From: Stenotrophomonas sp. NA06056
Lineage (GTDB): Bacteria; Pseudomonadota; Gammaproteobacteria; Xanthomonadales; Xanthomonadaceae
Length of the DNA stretch: 64,000 nucleotides
Direction of reading: 5' to 3'
NCBI RefSeq assembly: GCF_013364355.1
Contig: NZ_CP054931.1
Coordinates: 2,666,001-2,730,000, forward strand
The notes under the pieces were generated by a model. That model was not told the origin of the DNA and searched no databases. It saw only the letters and a list, made by a program, of their open reading frames with translations. Position 1 is the stretch's first letter; each line of letters begins with the position of its first letter. Both the position numbers and the translations under genes were made by a program. This document shows positions 42,659 to 52,324 of this stretch, in pieces.

Positions 42659-44406
42659 CAGTCCTGCCTTTCGCGGAACTGCATGTTGTGCAGGTGCTGG
42701 TACAGGCCACCCATCGACAGCAGTTCCTGGTGGGTACCGCGTTCAACGATGCGGCCGTGGTCCATCACCAGCACCTGGTCGGCATGCTCGATGGTCGACA
42801 GGCGGTGCGCGATCACCAGCGTGGTGCGCTCAGGCATCAGCCGCTGCAGCGCATCCTGCACCAGGCGCTCGGATTCGTTGTCCAACGCCGCAGTGGCCTC
42901 GTCCAGGATCAGGATCGGCGCATCGCGCAGGATCGCGCGGGCGATCGCCAGGCGCTGGCGCTGGCCACCGGACAGCAGCGCGCCGTTCTCACCCACCGGC
43001 GTCTGCAGCTGCTGCGGCATGCGTGCGATGAACTCCCAGGCGTTGGCCGCTTCGGCCGCCGCGCGGATCTGCTCGTCGGTTGCATCCATGCCGTAGGCGA
43101 TGTTGGCGGCGATGGTGTCGTCGAACAGCATCACCTTCTGGCCGACGATGGCCACCTGCCTGCGCAGATCGGCCAGCGGGTAGTCGTCCAGGGCAACGCC
43201 GTCGAGCAGGATGCGGCCACCGTTGGGTTCATAGAAGCGCGGCACCAGCCGGATCAGGCTGGTCTTGCCGCTGCCGGAACGACCGACGATGGCGGTGACC
43301 GTACCCGGCCTGGCAACGAAACTGATGTCGTCCAGGGCGATGCCACTGTCTTCACGGTAACGCAGCATGACGTGCTCGAAGGCCAGTTCGCCGCGCACGC
43401 GTTGCACCGTGTGCTTGCCGTCGTCACGCTCGACCGGCATGTCGATGATGCTGAACAGGCGCTCGGCAGCGGCCACGCCGCGCGAGATCGAGGTCTGCAC
43501 GCTGGTCAGACGGCGCAGCGACGGAATGATGGCCATCATCGAGGTCATCAGGCCCATGAACTGGCCCGCATTGAGCTTGCCGGCCAGCGCCTCGCGGGTG
43601 GACACCCACACGATCACCGCCAACGCCAGCGCCGCCAGGAACTGGACCACGCTGGAGGCGGCCGCGCGGGTCACTTCCACCTTCATGTTCAGCGCCAGCA
43701 TGCGGTTGGCCAGGCGCGAGTAGCGTGAGATCTCGTGCTGCTGGGTGCCGTGCACCTTCACTTCCTGCTGCGCGGCCAGCGACTGCTCGGCGGTCTGCGC
43801 CATGGTGCCCATACCGTCCTGGATGCCGCGGCTGATCCGGCGGTAGCGCTTGCCCACGTAGGACACGATGCCACCGATCAGCGGCACCACCAGCAGCATC
43901 GCCAGGGTGACCTTGACACTCATCTGCAGCATCACCGCCAGCATGGCGATGATGGTCAGGGTATCGGCCACCACCGTCTTGAGCGCGTCGGCGCTGGCCT
44001 GGGTGACCTGTTCGGTATCGAAGTTCAGGCGGCTGACCATCACCGGCGTCGCTTCGGCATCGAAGTGCGAGGACGGCAGGTGCAGGTACTTCTGCAGCAC
44101 CTGTTCGCGCAGGTCGCGGACCACGCTGCGGCCGGTCTTGGCCAGCGTGTAGTCGCTGACCCAGGTCGCCACGCTGCGCATCAGGAACAGGCCGAGGATG
44201 GTCAGCGGCAGGATCACCGCCATGCGCGGCTCAGGGTTGACGAAACCCCGGTTGACCAGCGGCTCCATCAGCTTGGTGAAGTGATAGCCGGCCAGGGCTT
44301 CGACCACCATCGCGATGACCGCGCCAACCATGAACACCCAGTAGGTGCGGGTATAGCCCAGCAGACGTTTGTAGATTGGCCACACTGGCGCGTGTTGGGA
44401 ACTCAT
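42658..44406 (-). CDS. msbA: lipid A export ABC transporter MsbA
   Basis: 582 residues. Six transmembrane helices (about 15-310) are fused to an ATPase with Walker [15 protein letters not shown], signature [15 protein letters not shown] and Walker [13 protein letters not shown]. It flips core-lipid A across the inner membrane. Together with lpxK and kdsB it forms an LPS block. The start overlaps the exbD stop by four bases. Confidence 0.96.
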   Translation of the reverse strand: MSSQHAPVWPIYKRLLGYTRTYWVFMVGAVIAMVVEALAGYHFTKLMEPLVNRGFVNPEPRMAVILPLTILGLFLMRSVATWVSDYTLAKTGRSVVRDLREQVLQKYLHLPSSHFDAEATPVMVSRLNFDTEQVTQASADALKTVVADTLTIIAMLAVMLQMSVKVTLAMLLVVPLIGGIVSYVGKRYRRISRGIQDGMGTMAQTAEQSLAAQQEVKVHGTQQHEISRYSRLANRMLALNMKVEVTRAAASSVVQFLAALALAVIVWVSTREALAGKLNAGQFMGLMTSMMAIIPSLRRLTSVQTSISRGVAAAERLFSIIDMPVERDDGKHTVQRVRGELAFEHVMLRYREDSGIALDDISFVARPGTVTAIVGRSGSGKTSLIRLVPRFYEPNGGRILLDGVALDDYPLADLRRQVAIVGQKVMLFDDTIAANIAYGMDATDEQIRAAAEAANAWEFIARMPQQLQTPVGENGALLSGGQRQRLAIARAILRDAPILILDEATAALDNESERLVQDALQRLMPERTTLVIAHRLSTIEHADQVLVMDHGRIVERGTHQELLSMGGLYQHLHNMQFRERQD

Positions 44407-44825
44407 GGACGCACCTCTGGCGCTGTTGCAATGGCGATACGACGGAAGCCGAGCTGCCCCAGCGCATCCTGCGCGGTGACTACGGCCTGGTAGGGAGTGC
44501 GGGCGTCGGCACGCAGCAGCACGGTCTGTTCGCGGTCGCTGCCGGCAACGGCGGCGATCGTCTGCTTGACCGACTCGACGTCGCTGCGCAGCACTTCCTG
44601 ATCGTTGACGAAATAGCGACCGTCAGCGTTGATCAGCACGCTGAGCGAGCGCGGCGGCTCGTTGGTCTGCTGCTGGCTGGCGGTCGGCAGCTGCACCTGC
44701 AGCGTCGAACGCGCATCGAAGGTGGTGGTGACCACGAAGAAGATGATCAGCACCAGGATGACGTCGATCAACGGCACCAGATCGATATGCGGCTCATCCT
44801 GGGACCGGTCGTTACCGATACGCAC
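44403..44825 (-). CDS. exbD: ExbD/TolR-family energy transducer
   Basis: 140 residues beginning at GTG 44825, three bases after the exbB stop. The single helix carries the proton-path Asp in HIDLVPLIDVILVLIIFFV. A periplasmic domain follows (PRSLSVLINADGRYFVNDQE). It works with ExbB to pass proton-motive force to a TonB- or Tol-like partner, which is not in the window. Confidence 0.92.
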   Translation of the reverse strand: MRIGNDRSQDEPHIDLVPLIDVILVLIIFFVVTTTFDARSTLQVQLPTASQQQTNEPPRSLSVLINADGRYFVNDQEVLRSDVESVKQTIAAVAGSDREQTVLLRADARTPYQAVVTAQDALGQLGFRRIAIATAPEVRP

Positions 44826-44827
44826 GA

Positions 44828-45490
44828 TCAGGCCTTCGCCGCAGCGGCGGAGGGGGCGCGCGCGGCGGGGGCCGGCGTCATCACCCCGGGGCGGCCATCC
44901 AGCGTATCCAGCAATGCACTGGCTTCCTGCTCCATCTCCACCACGTAACCGTGGATGCGGCCCTTGAAGAAGCGGTGGAACATCAGCGCCGGGATCGCCA
45001 CGATCATGCCGGTGGCGGTGCACACCAGTGCCTTGCCGATACCACCGGCAAGCTGGTTCACGTCACCCACCCCATGGTCGAGGATGCCCAGGAACATCTG
45101 GATCATGCCGACCACGGTGCCGAGCAGGCCCAGCAACGGGCCGGCCGAGGCGATGGTGCCCAGCGCGTTGAGGAAACGCTCCATGCGGTGCACCAGGTGG
45201 CGACCGGTGTCTTCGATGCGCTCGCGGATCTGGTCACGCGGGCGGTTGCGCGCCTCCAGTGCGGCGGCCAACAGGGCGCCCAACGGGGAGTTGGCACGCA
45301 GGGTCTGCAGGTGCGCTGGGTCGAGCTTGCCGCGCGCGGCCCAGTTGCGCACTTCCTGGCCCAGGCCAGGCGGCAGCACCTCGTTACGCCGCAGGGACCA
45401 GAAACGCTCCAGGACGATCGCCAAAGCCAGTACGCCCAACAGCAGCAGCGGCACCATCGGCCAGCCACCGGCCTTGACCAGTTCCCACAC
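44828..45490 (-). CDS. exbB: MotA/TolQ/ExbB proton channel protein
   Basis: 220 residues with three transmembrane helices: near the N-terminus (PMVPLLLLGVLALAIVLERF) and a C-terminal pair with GPLLGLLGTVVGMIQMF and ALVCTATGMIVAIPALMFHR. These are the MotA/TolQ/ExbB motifs. The gene starts 3 bp after the comEC stop and ends 2 bp before exbD. Confidence 0.93.
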   Translation of the reverse strand: MWELVKAGGWPMVPLLLLGVLALAIVLERFWSLRRNEVLPPGLGQEVRNWAARGKLDPAHLQTLRANSPLGALLAAALEARNRPRDQIRERIEDTGRHLVHRMERFLNALGTIASAGPLLGLLGTVVGMIQMFLGILDHGVGDVNQLAGGIGKALVCTATGMIVAIPALMFHRFFKGRIHGYVVEMEQEASALLDTLDGRPGVMTPAPAARAPSAAAAKA

Positions 45491-45493
45491 GTT

Positions 45494-47902
45494 TCAACCC
45501 TCCGGCCCAACGGCCGCTTGTTCGATCGGCGATAGGATAGCAGCCGACCGTGCCCGCCCAGCGGCATCCCACCACCGGGCTGCGTGGATACGCTGTTCAC
45601 GCAGCTGCAGGCCTTGTGCGCCAAGCCATACGCGGATCGCCCCGGACTCGGCGGTGGACAGCACTTCGGCGCCGGCCGCCTGCCAGCGCTGCACCACGTC
45701 ACGCTTCGGGTGTCCAAAGCGGTTCTGGTGCCCGGCCGAGACCAGCGCCAACCGTGGCGCCACCGCCTTCACCCAGCCCGGGGTGGAGCTGCCTCCACTA
45801 CCGTGATGGGGCACCAGCACCACGTCTGCACGCAGCGCATCGGCAGCACCCGCCAACAGCACCTGCTCGCCTGGCCGGCCGATGTCGCCAGGAAGCAGCA
45901 CCACCCCGTGGGCCCCAGCAACCCGCAGCACGCAACTGGTCTCGTTGTCGACGCCTTTCGCAGGCGCTGCTGGGACAGCGGGCGGATGCAGCACCTGGAA
46001 ATCGACCCCGTCCCATTGCCAGCGCAGTCCCTGCTGGCAGGTTCCGGCGCTGGCGATCGCACTGCCCTCGGGAGCCAGTACGTCCAGATCCGGCAGCTGT
46101 CGACGCAAGGCGGCGAGGTTGCCGCTGTGGTCCAGGTGGTCGTGACTGATCATCACGCGCGCCGGCGGCGCCTGTCCCAACGCCCGCATCGTCGGCAGCA
46201 GCACCCGCTCCTCGCCGCCGCTGCCCGCCGGCGGGCCAACGTCGTACCAGAGTGCGTGACGGGCGGTCCGCAACAGCACCGCGGCGCCCTGGCCGACATC
46301 GTGCACCACCAGCTCCAATTCTCCCTGCTGCGGCGCCGAGCGTGCCGGCCACAGCAACGGCAGGCACAGCAATGATCCGGCAAGCACCGCACCCGCACCA
46401 CGCGGCAACAACCACCAGAACACCCCCAGCAACGCCGCCGGCAACGCCCAGGCGGGCCCCTGCGCCAGCCACCACATCGCCTGCGGGTGCTCGGCCAACG
46501 GCTGCATCAGCTGCCAACTGGCATCGAACACCCAGGCTGCCACACGCCAGGGCCACTGCCCTGCCCCGCTGTGCAGGGCCTCCAGAGCGGTTCCCAGCAG
46601 CGCCAGCGGCACTACCAGCAGGCTCCACAGTGGAATGACCGGCAGGTTCACCAGCGGCCCCAGTCGTGCGGTGCCGCCAAACAGCGCCACTGCCAGCGGC
46701 AGCAGAGTGACGCTGGCCACTCCCTGTCCTGCCAGAGCGCCGCGCAGCATTGCGGCCAATCCCTTCGGGCGCCCCTGCGGCAGGCACCACAACAACCACA
46801 GGACGCCGCCAAAACTGAGCCAGAAGCCTGCGGACAGCACCGACAGCGGGGCCGGCAGCACCATCGCCAGCGCAGCCAGTGCCAGGCCCTGTGCCACCGT
46901 CACCGGACGGCGGACGACACGTGCCAGGGCGACCACCGCGATCATCAACGCAGTGCGCACGGTCGGCAGCTCACTGCCCGCGACAACGGCATACCCGGCC
47001 GCTGCCACCGCCGCCGCACAGGCCGCCGCCTGCGGTCGTGGCCAGAACCCGGCAAGCCGCGGCCAGGATCGCCAGAAAGCAGAACACAGCAACGCTGCGA
47101 AGCCCGCCACCAGACCGACATGAAAGCCGGAAATGGCGATCAGGTGGGTCAGGCCCAGCGCGCGCAGCTGCGCCCAGTCGATATCGGACAGGCCACGCGT
47201 ATCGCCCAGCGCCAAGGCCTGGATGAACCGCGCCGAGGGGTGCGCGATCTGCGTGGCAATGGCCGCACTGGTGCGCTCGCGCCAAGCGGGCAGTCCATGC
47301 GCGGGACGCAGCTGCCGCGTGGTGCTGGTATCACGCACGTTGCCACTCGCTGCCAGCCCGTGCAGCAGCGCGTGCCGTTCGCCATCGAAGCCCCCCGGAT
47401 TGATGCGCGAGCGTGGCGGCCGCACGCGCAGCGACAACTGCCAGTCTGCGCCGGCGTGCAGGCGATGTCTCTGCTCAGCCCCGGCGTCGACCGGACCACC
47501 CCGGGGCGCATGCCAGAACACCTGCAGCCGCTTTCCACGCAGCATCGGCGTCGCATCGGACGCATCGACCCGGAACTCGAACCGGGTGTATCCAGACGCT
47601 TGCTTCGGGAGGTCGACGACCTGCCCCCGGACGAGCACATCCTGGGCAGCCGCACCGGCCGGCAGTTGCGCCTGCAGTGCCCAATGCCCCTGGCAGGACG
47701 TCCAGGCCAGGCCGAGCAGCAGCGCAGCCGCCGCACGTCCGCGCCAGCGAAGTACCCAGCCCAACGCGGCCGCGGCGGCCGCCAGTGCTGACAGCCACAG
47801 CGGCGGCAACACCGGCAACAGCACACAGGCAAGCGCGCCGGTAACCAGAGCGGCAGCACACGCGGGGCCCAGCAACGGCGACAACGTCCGATCGGCAGCC
47901 AT
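45494..47902 (-). CDS. comEC: DNA internalisation-related competence protein ComEC/Rec2
   Basis: 802 residues from MAADRTLSPLLG (a TTG start 11 codons upstream is possible). Order: N-terminal helices, the OB-like periplasmic DUF4131 region, the Competence domain (DWAQLRALGLTHLIAISGFH), further helices, and a C-terminal metallo-beta-lactamase domain with VMISHDHLDHSGNLAALRRQ and VLVPHHGSGGSSTPG. It carries transforming DNA across the inner membrane. The exbB-to-pgsA run follows with tiny gaps. Confidence 0.95.
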   Translation of the reverse strand: MAADRTLSPLLGPACAAALVTGALACVLLPVLPPLWLSALAAAAAALGWVLRWRGRAAAALLLGLAWTSCQGHWALQAQLPAGAAAQDVLVRGQVVDLPKQASGYTRFEFRVDASDATPMLRGKRLQVFWHAPRGGPVDAGAEQRHRLHAGADWQLSLRVRPPRSRINPGGFDGERHALLHGLAASGNVRDTSTTRQLRPAHGLPAWRERTSAAIATQIAHPSARFIQALALGDTRGLSDIDWAQLRALGLTHLIAISGFHVGLVAGFAALLCSAFWRSWPRLAGFWPRPQAAACAAAVAAAGYAVVAGSELPTVRTALMIAVVALARVVRRPVTVAQGLALAALAMVLPAPLSVLSAGFWLSFGGVLWLLWCLPQGRPKGLAAMLRGALAGQGVASVTLLPLAVALFGGTARLGPLVNLPVIPLWSLLVVPLALLGTALEALHSGAGQWPWRVAAWVFDASWQLMQPLAEHPQAMWWLAQGPAWALPAALLGVFWWLLPRGAGAVLAGSLLCLPLLWPARSAPQQGELELVVHDVGQGAAVLLRTARHALWYDVGPPAGSGGEERVLLPTMRALGQAPPARVMISHDHLDHSGNLAALRRQLPDLDVLAPEGSAIASAGTCQQGLRWQWDGVDFQVLHPPAVPAAPAKGVDNETSCVLRVAGAHGVVLLPGDIGRPGEQVLLAGAADALRADVVLVPHHGSGGSSTPGWVKAVAPRLALVSAGHQNRFGHPKRDVVQRWQAAGAEVLSTAESGAIRVWLGAQGLQLREQRIHAARWWDAAGRARSAAILSPIEQAAVGPEG

Positions 47903-47972
47903 CCATACAGCGTGCCGAAGTACAGCCTCACGCAACCATCAGGCAACGCCTTGTGGTTCTGTCAGCGCCCCA

Positions 47973-49316
47973 CTAGCGACGGACGCTGCCGCGGTGGAAG
48001 TTGACCCGGAAACTGGCGCCCCCTCCGACCGCCTCGCCCACGCTCACCGTGCCACCGTGGTGCTGCACGATCTCCTTGACCAGGTGCAGGCCCAGGCCGC
48101 TGCCGCTGCCAGCAGCGCGCAAGCGATGGAATGGCTCGAAGATCGCCTCGCGGTCACCGACCGGCACGCCGGCGCCCTGGTCGCTGACTTCCAACAGGCC
48201 CTGCCGGTCCAAGCGCACGCAGATGGTGCCGCGCCCTCCACCATGGACAATGGCGTTGTGCACCAGGTTGGCGATCACCCGGCCCAGGGCCAGGCCATCA
48301 CCATGGATCCAGACCGGCGTCTCCGGTGCATCCACCTCGAAGCCGTAGCCGGCGCCGACAACCAGCGGAGCGAGGTCGGCGGCCGCTTCGCGCACGACAT
48401 GCGCCAGGTCCAGGCGCTGCAATGCGGCGATGTTCCTGTCCAGGCGCTGCAGGTCGAGCAGGTGTTCGGCGACGTTGCCAAGGCGGGCGACATCGGTCAG
48501 CAACTGTGATTTCAGCTCACCCTGCGGCAACTGCGACAGACGCGCCTGTACCACCGCAATCGGCACCCGCAGCTCGTGCGCGGCGTCGGCCAGGAACTTG
48601 TCGCGAGCTGCGTAGCCCTGCTGCACCTTGTCGATCGCATCGTTGAACGCTTCGACCAGAGGCGCCACCTCGGTCGACACCAGCTGTGCGTCCAGGCGCG
48701 CACCGGGTTGGCCGATATCCAGTTCCTTGGCCTGCTGCGCGGACCGGCGCACGCCACGCATGGCGCGATGGATCACCGTCGGCATCACCAGCAGCGTGAC
48801 CACGATCAATGGCAGGAAGAACCACAGGCCGATCAACCGCAGCACCATCAACGCGCCATCCAGCAGGCCACCCTTCGGCGCTCCGCCCACCATCACCGTG
48901 ATGCGGCGACCGTCTTCATTGCGGATCATGACCCGGGCCACGTCCAGGTACGGCGGTACCAGCGAACCCAGTTCGGTGGCGCCCAGTGTCGGCAGACGGG
49001 CCAGCAGCGGAGCATGGATGGCAGGCAGGGTGCCGCGCTGCAACCACGCACCACGATCATCCACCGCGGCAAACCACAGGTTGCCACCGGCACGTGCGTC
49101 GAGCTTCTGCCAGCGTGCTTCATCCAGCACCAGCCGGCCGCCTTCGCTGTGCACGGCGTTGGCGGCGCTCTCGGCCATGAACATGTCCATGCCCCAGGTG
49201 TCCTTGTCGCCCCAGGTCAGGATCAGCGCGACAACGGCGAACAACACCGTGAAGGCCTGCGCCAGGAACAGCCGCCAGGCCAGGCCCAGGGTGATCGAAC
49301 GGATCGGTCGTGCCAT
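47973..49316 (-). CDS. membrane sensor histidine kinase
   Basis: 447 residues from MARPIRSITLGL. Two helices (about 10-35 and 165-190) border a periplasmic sensor of about 120 residues. A HAMP-like stretch, the H-box LADAAHELRVPIAVVQARL, N-box NLVHNAIVHGGG and G-boxes VSDQGAGVPVGD and GSGLGLHLVKEI follow. It phosphorylates the response regulator, whose stop is one base from this start codon. The stimulus is unknown. Confidence 0.94.
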   Translation of the reverse strand: MARPIRSITLGLAWRLFLAQAFTVLFAVVALILTWGDKDTWGMDMFMAESAANAVHSEGGRLVLDEARWQKLDARAGGNLWFAAVDDRGAWLQRGTLPAIHAPLLARLPTLGATELGSLVPPYLDVARVMIRNEDGRRITVMVGGAPKGGLLDGALMVLRLIGLWFFLPLIVVTLLVMPTVIHRAMRGVRRSAQQAKELDIGQPGARLDAQLVSTEVAPLVEAFNDAIDKVQQGYAARDKFLADAAHELRVPIAVVQARLSQLPQGELKSQLLTDVARLGNVAEHLLDLQRLDRNIAALQRLDLAHVVREAAADLAPLVVGAGYGFEVDAPETPVWIHGDGLALGRVIANLVHNAIVHGGGRGTICVRLDRQGLLEVSDQGAGVPVGDREAIFEPFHRLRAAGSGSGLGLHLVKEIVQHHGGTVSVGEAVGGGASFRVNFHRGSVRR

Positions 49317-49317
49317 C

Positions 49318-49989
49318 TCAGGCCTCCGCCAGCAAGTAACCGACGCCACGGATCACGTGGATCTCCACGCCCGCCCCGGCCTGCTGCAGCGCCTTGCGCA
49401 GCTTGGAGATATGCGCATCAAGCGCATTTGACTGGATCTCATCATCGAACCCGTACACCGCCGCTTCCAGTGCACTGCGGGTTACGGTGCGACCCTGCCG
49501 CATCGCCAGCGCCTGCAGCACCAGCACCTGCCGCCGCGGCAGTGCGACCGGTTGTCCATCCACCTGCGCCTGCAGCGATTCGAAATCAAACTCCAGCCGG
49601 CCCAAGCGCAAGCGAGGGGTCACCATGGCCGACGGTCGACGCGATACGGCGCGGATGCGCGCCATCAGTTCTTCGATCGCCACCGGCTTGACCAGGTAGT
49701 CGTCAGCACCGACATCCAGCCCTTCCACTTTGTCCAACAGCCCGCCTTTTGCGGTGAGCATGATCACCGCAAGGTTCGGTCGCAGGGCGCGGGCAGTCGC
49801 CACGAAGCCCACGCCATCGCCGTCTGGCAGCTGCCGATCAAGCAGCATCAGCTGGTGTACCGGCTCGCGAAGGGCGAGCGCCGCTTCGGCCAGGCTGCCG
49901 ACCACGTCGGCGACCACACCCTGGCGCTCAAGCCCGGACTGCAGGGCTCGCGAGAGATCGGGATCATCTTCGACCAGGAGAATGCGCAT
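49318..49989 (-). CDS. OmpR-family response regulator
   Basis: 223 residues. The receiver domain has the acidic pair in VEDDPDL, phospho-Asp 51 in LMLLDRQLPDGDG, and Lys in YLVKPVA. The C-terminal winged helix has RRQVLVLQALAMRQGRTVTR and LDAHISKLRKAL. It is paired with the downstream kinase and divergent from the MipA/OmpV gene (143 bp), a plausible target. Confidence 0.95.
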   Translation of the reverse strand: MRILLVEDDPDLSRALQSGLERQGVVADVVGSLAEAALALREPVHQLMLLDRQLPDGDGVGFVATARALRPNLAVIMLTAKGGLLDKVEGLDVGADDYLVKPVAIEELMARIRAVSRRPSAMVTPRLRLGRLEFDFESLQAQVDGQPVALPRRQVLVLQALAMRQGRTVTRSALEAAVYGFDDEIQSNALDAHISKLRKALQQAGAGVEIHVIRGVGYLLAEA

Positions 49990-50132
49990 CGGGGGCTCGG
50001 CAACCGGAAACGGTGCCGATCATAGTGCCTTCGGCGTGGAAGTGGCGCCGATAGAGCAGATTGCGCCTGCGCAATGTTCCGACAATGTTGTGCGCGCAGC
50101 ATGCATCGCCACCCCTGCAATGCACCACATCG

Positions 50133-50900
50133 ATGACCTCATTGTCCCCCGCCCTGCTGCGCCCCCTGCTGTGCACCGTCGCCCTCTCCACGCCGCTGCT
50201 GGCAACCGCGCAGGAGCAGGCCCCGGGCGTGCAGGCCGGTATCACCGTCGGTGCGACCACCGGCGCCTACGCGCACTATGACGACAAGCCGCTGGTACTG
50301 CCGGCGTTGTCCTGGCAGGGCAAGCGTTTCTTCGCCAGCCCCGGATCGCTGGGCATGAACCTCTACAAGGCCGATGGCCTGCGTCTGTCGGCGGTGGCGA
50401 CGCCCTACACGCTGCGCTTCAAAACCGACGACGTGAACGATCCGCAGCTGCGCCGCCTGCACAGCCGGCAGATGTCTGCGATGGTCGGCATCAATGCCGA
50501 CTACAACGCGGACTGGGGTGCACTGGCGGCCAGCGTAAAGCGCGAAGTGAGCGGTCACGGTGGTGGTGTTGAATCAAGCCTGCATTACAGCTACCCGATC
50601 CAGGCCGGTCGCTTCACCTGGGTGCCGCGCGTGGGCGTGGTGCATTCCAGCGCCCGCCTGCTCGACTACTACTACGGCATCAGCGATGAGGAAGCCCTGC
50701 GTTCAGGGCTGGCAGCCTACAAACCCGGCAGTGCCACTTCGCCGAGCCTGCAGATCGCAGTCAGCACACCGTTGGGTACGAAATGGCGCGCGACCGGGAT
50801 CGTCGCCAACCAGTGGTTCGGTGATGCCGTCGAGGACAGCCCGATGGCACGACGCAGCAGCCAGACATCCGCTTTCATCTCGCTGATGCGCACGTTCTGA
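50133..50900 (+). CDS. MipA/OmpV-family outer-membrane protein
   Basis: 255 residues. A signal peptide (about 1-26, LLATAQ-EQA) is followed by a beta-barrel with GITVGATTGAYAHYDDKPLV, alternating hydrophobic strands and a terminal Phe (ISLMRTF), the outer-membrane signature. MipA links murein enzymes in E. coli; OmpV-like members are often under two-component control, here the divergent pair at 47973-49989. Confidence 0.87.
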   Translation: MTSLSPALLRPLLCTVALSTPLLATAQEQAPGVQAGITVGATTGAYAHYDDKPLVLPALSWQGKRFFASPGSLGMNLYKADGLRLSAVATPYTLRFKTDDVNDPQLRRLHSRQMSAMVGINADYNADWGALAASVKREVSGHGGGVESSLHYSYPIQAGRFTWVPRVGVVHSSARLLDYYYGISDEEALRSGLAAYKPGSATSPSLQIAVSTPLGTKWRATGIVANQWFGDAVEDSPMARRSSQTSAFISLMRTF

Positions 50901-50939
50901 CCGAACCCGCATCCGCCCCACGGAAAACAAGGATTCCGC

Positions 50940-51227
50940 ATGGCCGCCGCCTCCCCTACCGCCGATGCCCACGCGATCCTGCGCGCGCCGGACCTGGACA
51001 GCGCCGAGCGCGCCTACCTGGGCCTGCTGCCGGACATGGACCATGTGGATGCGCTGACCCGACGTGCACTTGGGCTGTCGCGCGCTGCCGATGCGGCGCG
51101 CGGATATGCGCTGTCGATGACCCTGGTGGGACTGCGCCTGCAGGAACTTGAGATGGGCGAGGCGTGCGCGGCCGAACAGCGGCAGGCAACGCTGCGCAGC
51201 CTGCGGCAGGCCTTCACCGCTGCCTGA
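50940..51227 (+). CDS. hypothetical small helical protein
   Basis: 95 residues, soluble, Ala/Leu-rich helices (SAERAYLGLLPDMDHVDALT, YALSMTLVGLRLQELEMGEA). AAGGA lies six bases before the ATG. It is 39 bp after the MipA gene on the same strand. No family is recognised. Confidence 0.62.
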   Translation: MAAASPTADAHAILRAPDLDSAERAYLGLLPDMDHVDALTRRALGLSRAADAARGYALSMTLVGLRLQELEMGEACAAEQRQATLRSLRQAFTAA

Positions 51228-51235
51228 GCACTGCG

Positions 51236-51376
51236 TCAGCGGAAGGTTGTCCAGGCCAGGACCGCAGACAAAAGTGCGACCCACACCACCGCTTTGAAGG
51301 TGCCTTCCAGCATGTTGCCGCCGAACAGCAGATCGATGATCGGGTTCGGCCGTGAAACGGGAGCATGGTCACTCAT
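51236..51376 (-). CDS. 46-residue single-helix membrane peptide
   Basis: From MSDHAPVSRPNPIIDLLFGG, then a C-terminal hydrophobic helix (FKAVVWVALLSAVLAWTTF). AGGA is eight bases before the ATG at 51376. It is convergent with the 95-residue gene and divergent from the thioredoxin-like gene. No family is recognised; such short proteins are easily missed. Confidence 0.55.
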   Translation of the reverse strand: MSDHAPVSRPNPIIDLLFGGNMLEGTFKAVVWVALLSAVLAWTTFR

Positions 51377-51423
51377 GGTGGCGTCCTGTGGTTTGGGAAC
51401 TGCGTCACCGATGATACAAAAGC

Positions 51424-51454
51424 TTGACAATCCTGTTGTCATTTCCGGTATGGT
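51424..51454 (+). promoter_or_regulatory. promoter with overlapping inverted repeat, before the Cys-peptide operon
   Basis: TTGACA (51424-51429) and TATGGT (51449-51454) with 19 bp between. An inverted repeat TGACAA-N5-TTGTCA (51425-51441) covers the -35 box, so a repressor could sit on it. It is 30 bp upstream of the ATG at 51484, whose ribosome site is AAGGA. Confidence 0.5.
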
Positions 51455-51483
51455 CGATGCAACGCGGCGTTCAAGGATGATCG

Positions 51484-52053
51484 ATGCTCAAGCGTGCACT
51501 GTTTCCCGTAGTCGCCCTGCTGTTGGCCGCACTGGTCATCATGCTCTCCTGGCAGAACCGCCAGTTGCGACAGGTCAACGAACAGATGGCGGCCCAGCTG
51601 CAGCAGACCCAGCTGGATGCGCACGGTCTTGCAACCGGCACCCGACCTGAACTGTTGACGCTGCGGACGACGCAGCAGGCCCATGTCGATATCGGCGGCG
51701 CACGCGCCGTTCCGCAGATCCTCTACTTCTTCTCTACCGCATGCCGCTACTGCCTGGCCTCGGTGCCACAACTGCAGCAGATCGCGGCGGCGCGTGGCAG
51801 CGCCGAGCTGGTGGGCGTCGGCCTGCCACCGTATGACCAGCTTGCCGAGTACGCCGGCAAGCACGCGCTGGCGTTTCCGATCGCCATCGACGATCAGGGC
51901 GAAGTCTCCAAGCGCTACCGCGCCACGCTGACACCGATGCTGATGGTGCTCGCCGCAGATGGCAGCGTCGCCTACAAGCATGTCGGCCAGCTCGACACAG
52001 AGACGGTACAGGCCGTCGCCAAGGCAATGAATCCGGGAAGCCACACCAACTGA
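51484..52053 (+). CDS. membrane-anchored thioredoxin-like protein (CxxC)
   Basis: 189 residues. One N-terminal helix (FPVVALLLAALVIMLSW) anchors the protein, and a Gln-rich linker leads to a thioredoxin-like domain (about 70-185). The redox site is CRYC in YFFSTACRYCLASVP and the cis-Pro lies in ATLTPMLMVLAAD. The domain should face the periplasm, where it could form, isomerise or reduce disulfides. The first of three Cys-rich peptide genes begins 11 bp downstream, so those peptides are the likely clients (inference). Confidence 0.85.
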   Translation: MLKRALFPVVALLLAALVIMLSWQNRQLRQVNEQMAAQLQQTQLDAHGLATGTRPELLTLRTTQQAHVDIGGARAVPQILYFFSTACRYCLASVPQLQQIAAARGSAELVGVGLPPYDQLAEYAGKHALAFPIAIDDQGEVSKRYRATLTPMLMVLAADGSVAYKHVGQLDTETVQAVAKAMNPGSHTN

Positions 52054-52064
52054 AGGAGATACAC

Positions 52065-52259
52065 ATGATCGGGAAGAAAACGCTGTTCTCGTCCGTCGCC
52101 GGTATCGTCATCGTTGCTGCAATGTCATTCGGTGCAGCACAGGCCTTCGCCACCCCGGTGAAGACCGGCTTTGCACCGGGTTGCGTGGACACCCCCGGAT
52201 GCATGTTCGGCGGCAACGGCCGCGCCGGCGGCACGCGCATCTGCTGCGTCGCCAACTGA
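52065..52259 (+). CDS. small exported four-cysteine peptide, copy 1
   Basis: 64 residues. The leader MIGKKTLFSSVAGIVIVAAM continues to a probable signal cleavage after AFA (about residue 29). The mature part of about 35 residues has GFAPGC, five residues, C, then 13 residues and a final CC followed by VAN. AAGGAG precedes it. Copies 2 and 3 share the leader almost exactly. A RiPP-like, bacteriocin-like or signalling peptide, or a DUF6289-type protein, are all possible; no family can be asserted. Confidence 0.78.
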   Translation: MIGKKTLFSSVAGIVIVAAMSFGAAQAFATPVKTGFAPGCVDTPGCMFGGNGRAGGTRICCVAN

Positions 52260-52324
52260 TTCCGCTTCGACACCGCCCCGCATGCGGTGACTTCATGTTC
52301 CATCGCCACTGCAAGGAGATACAC

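Noticed and set aside
39770..43096. Long plus-strand open frame of 1108 codons
   Set aside because: It lies antisense to lpxK, kdsB, the phosphatase and the NHL gene, has low-complexity Arg/His/Gln composition and no domain; a GC-rich shadow.
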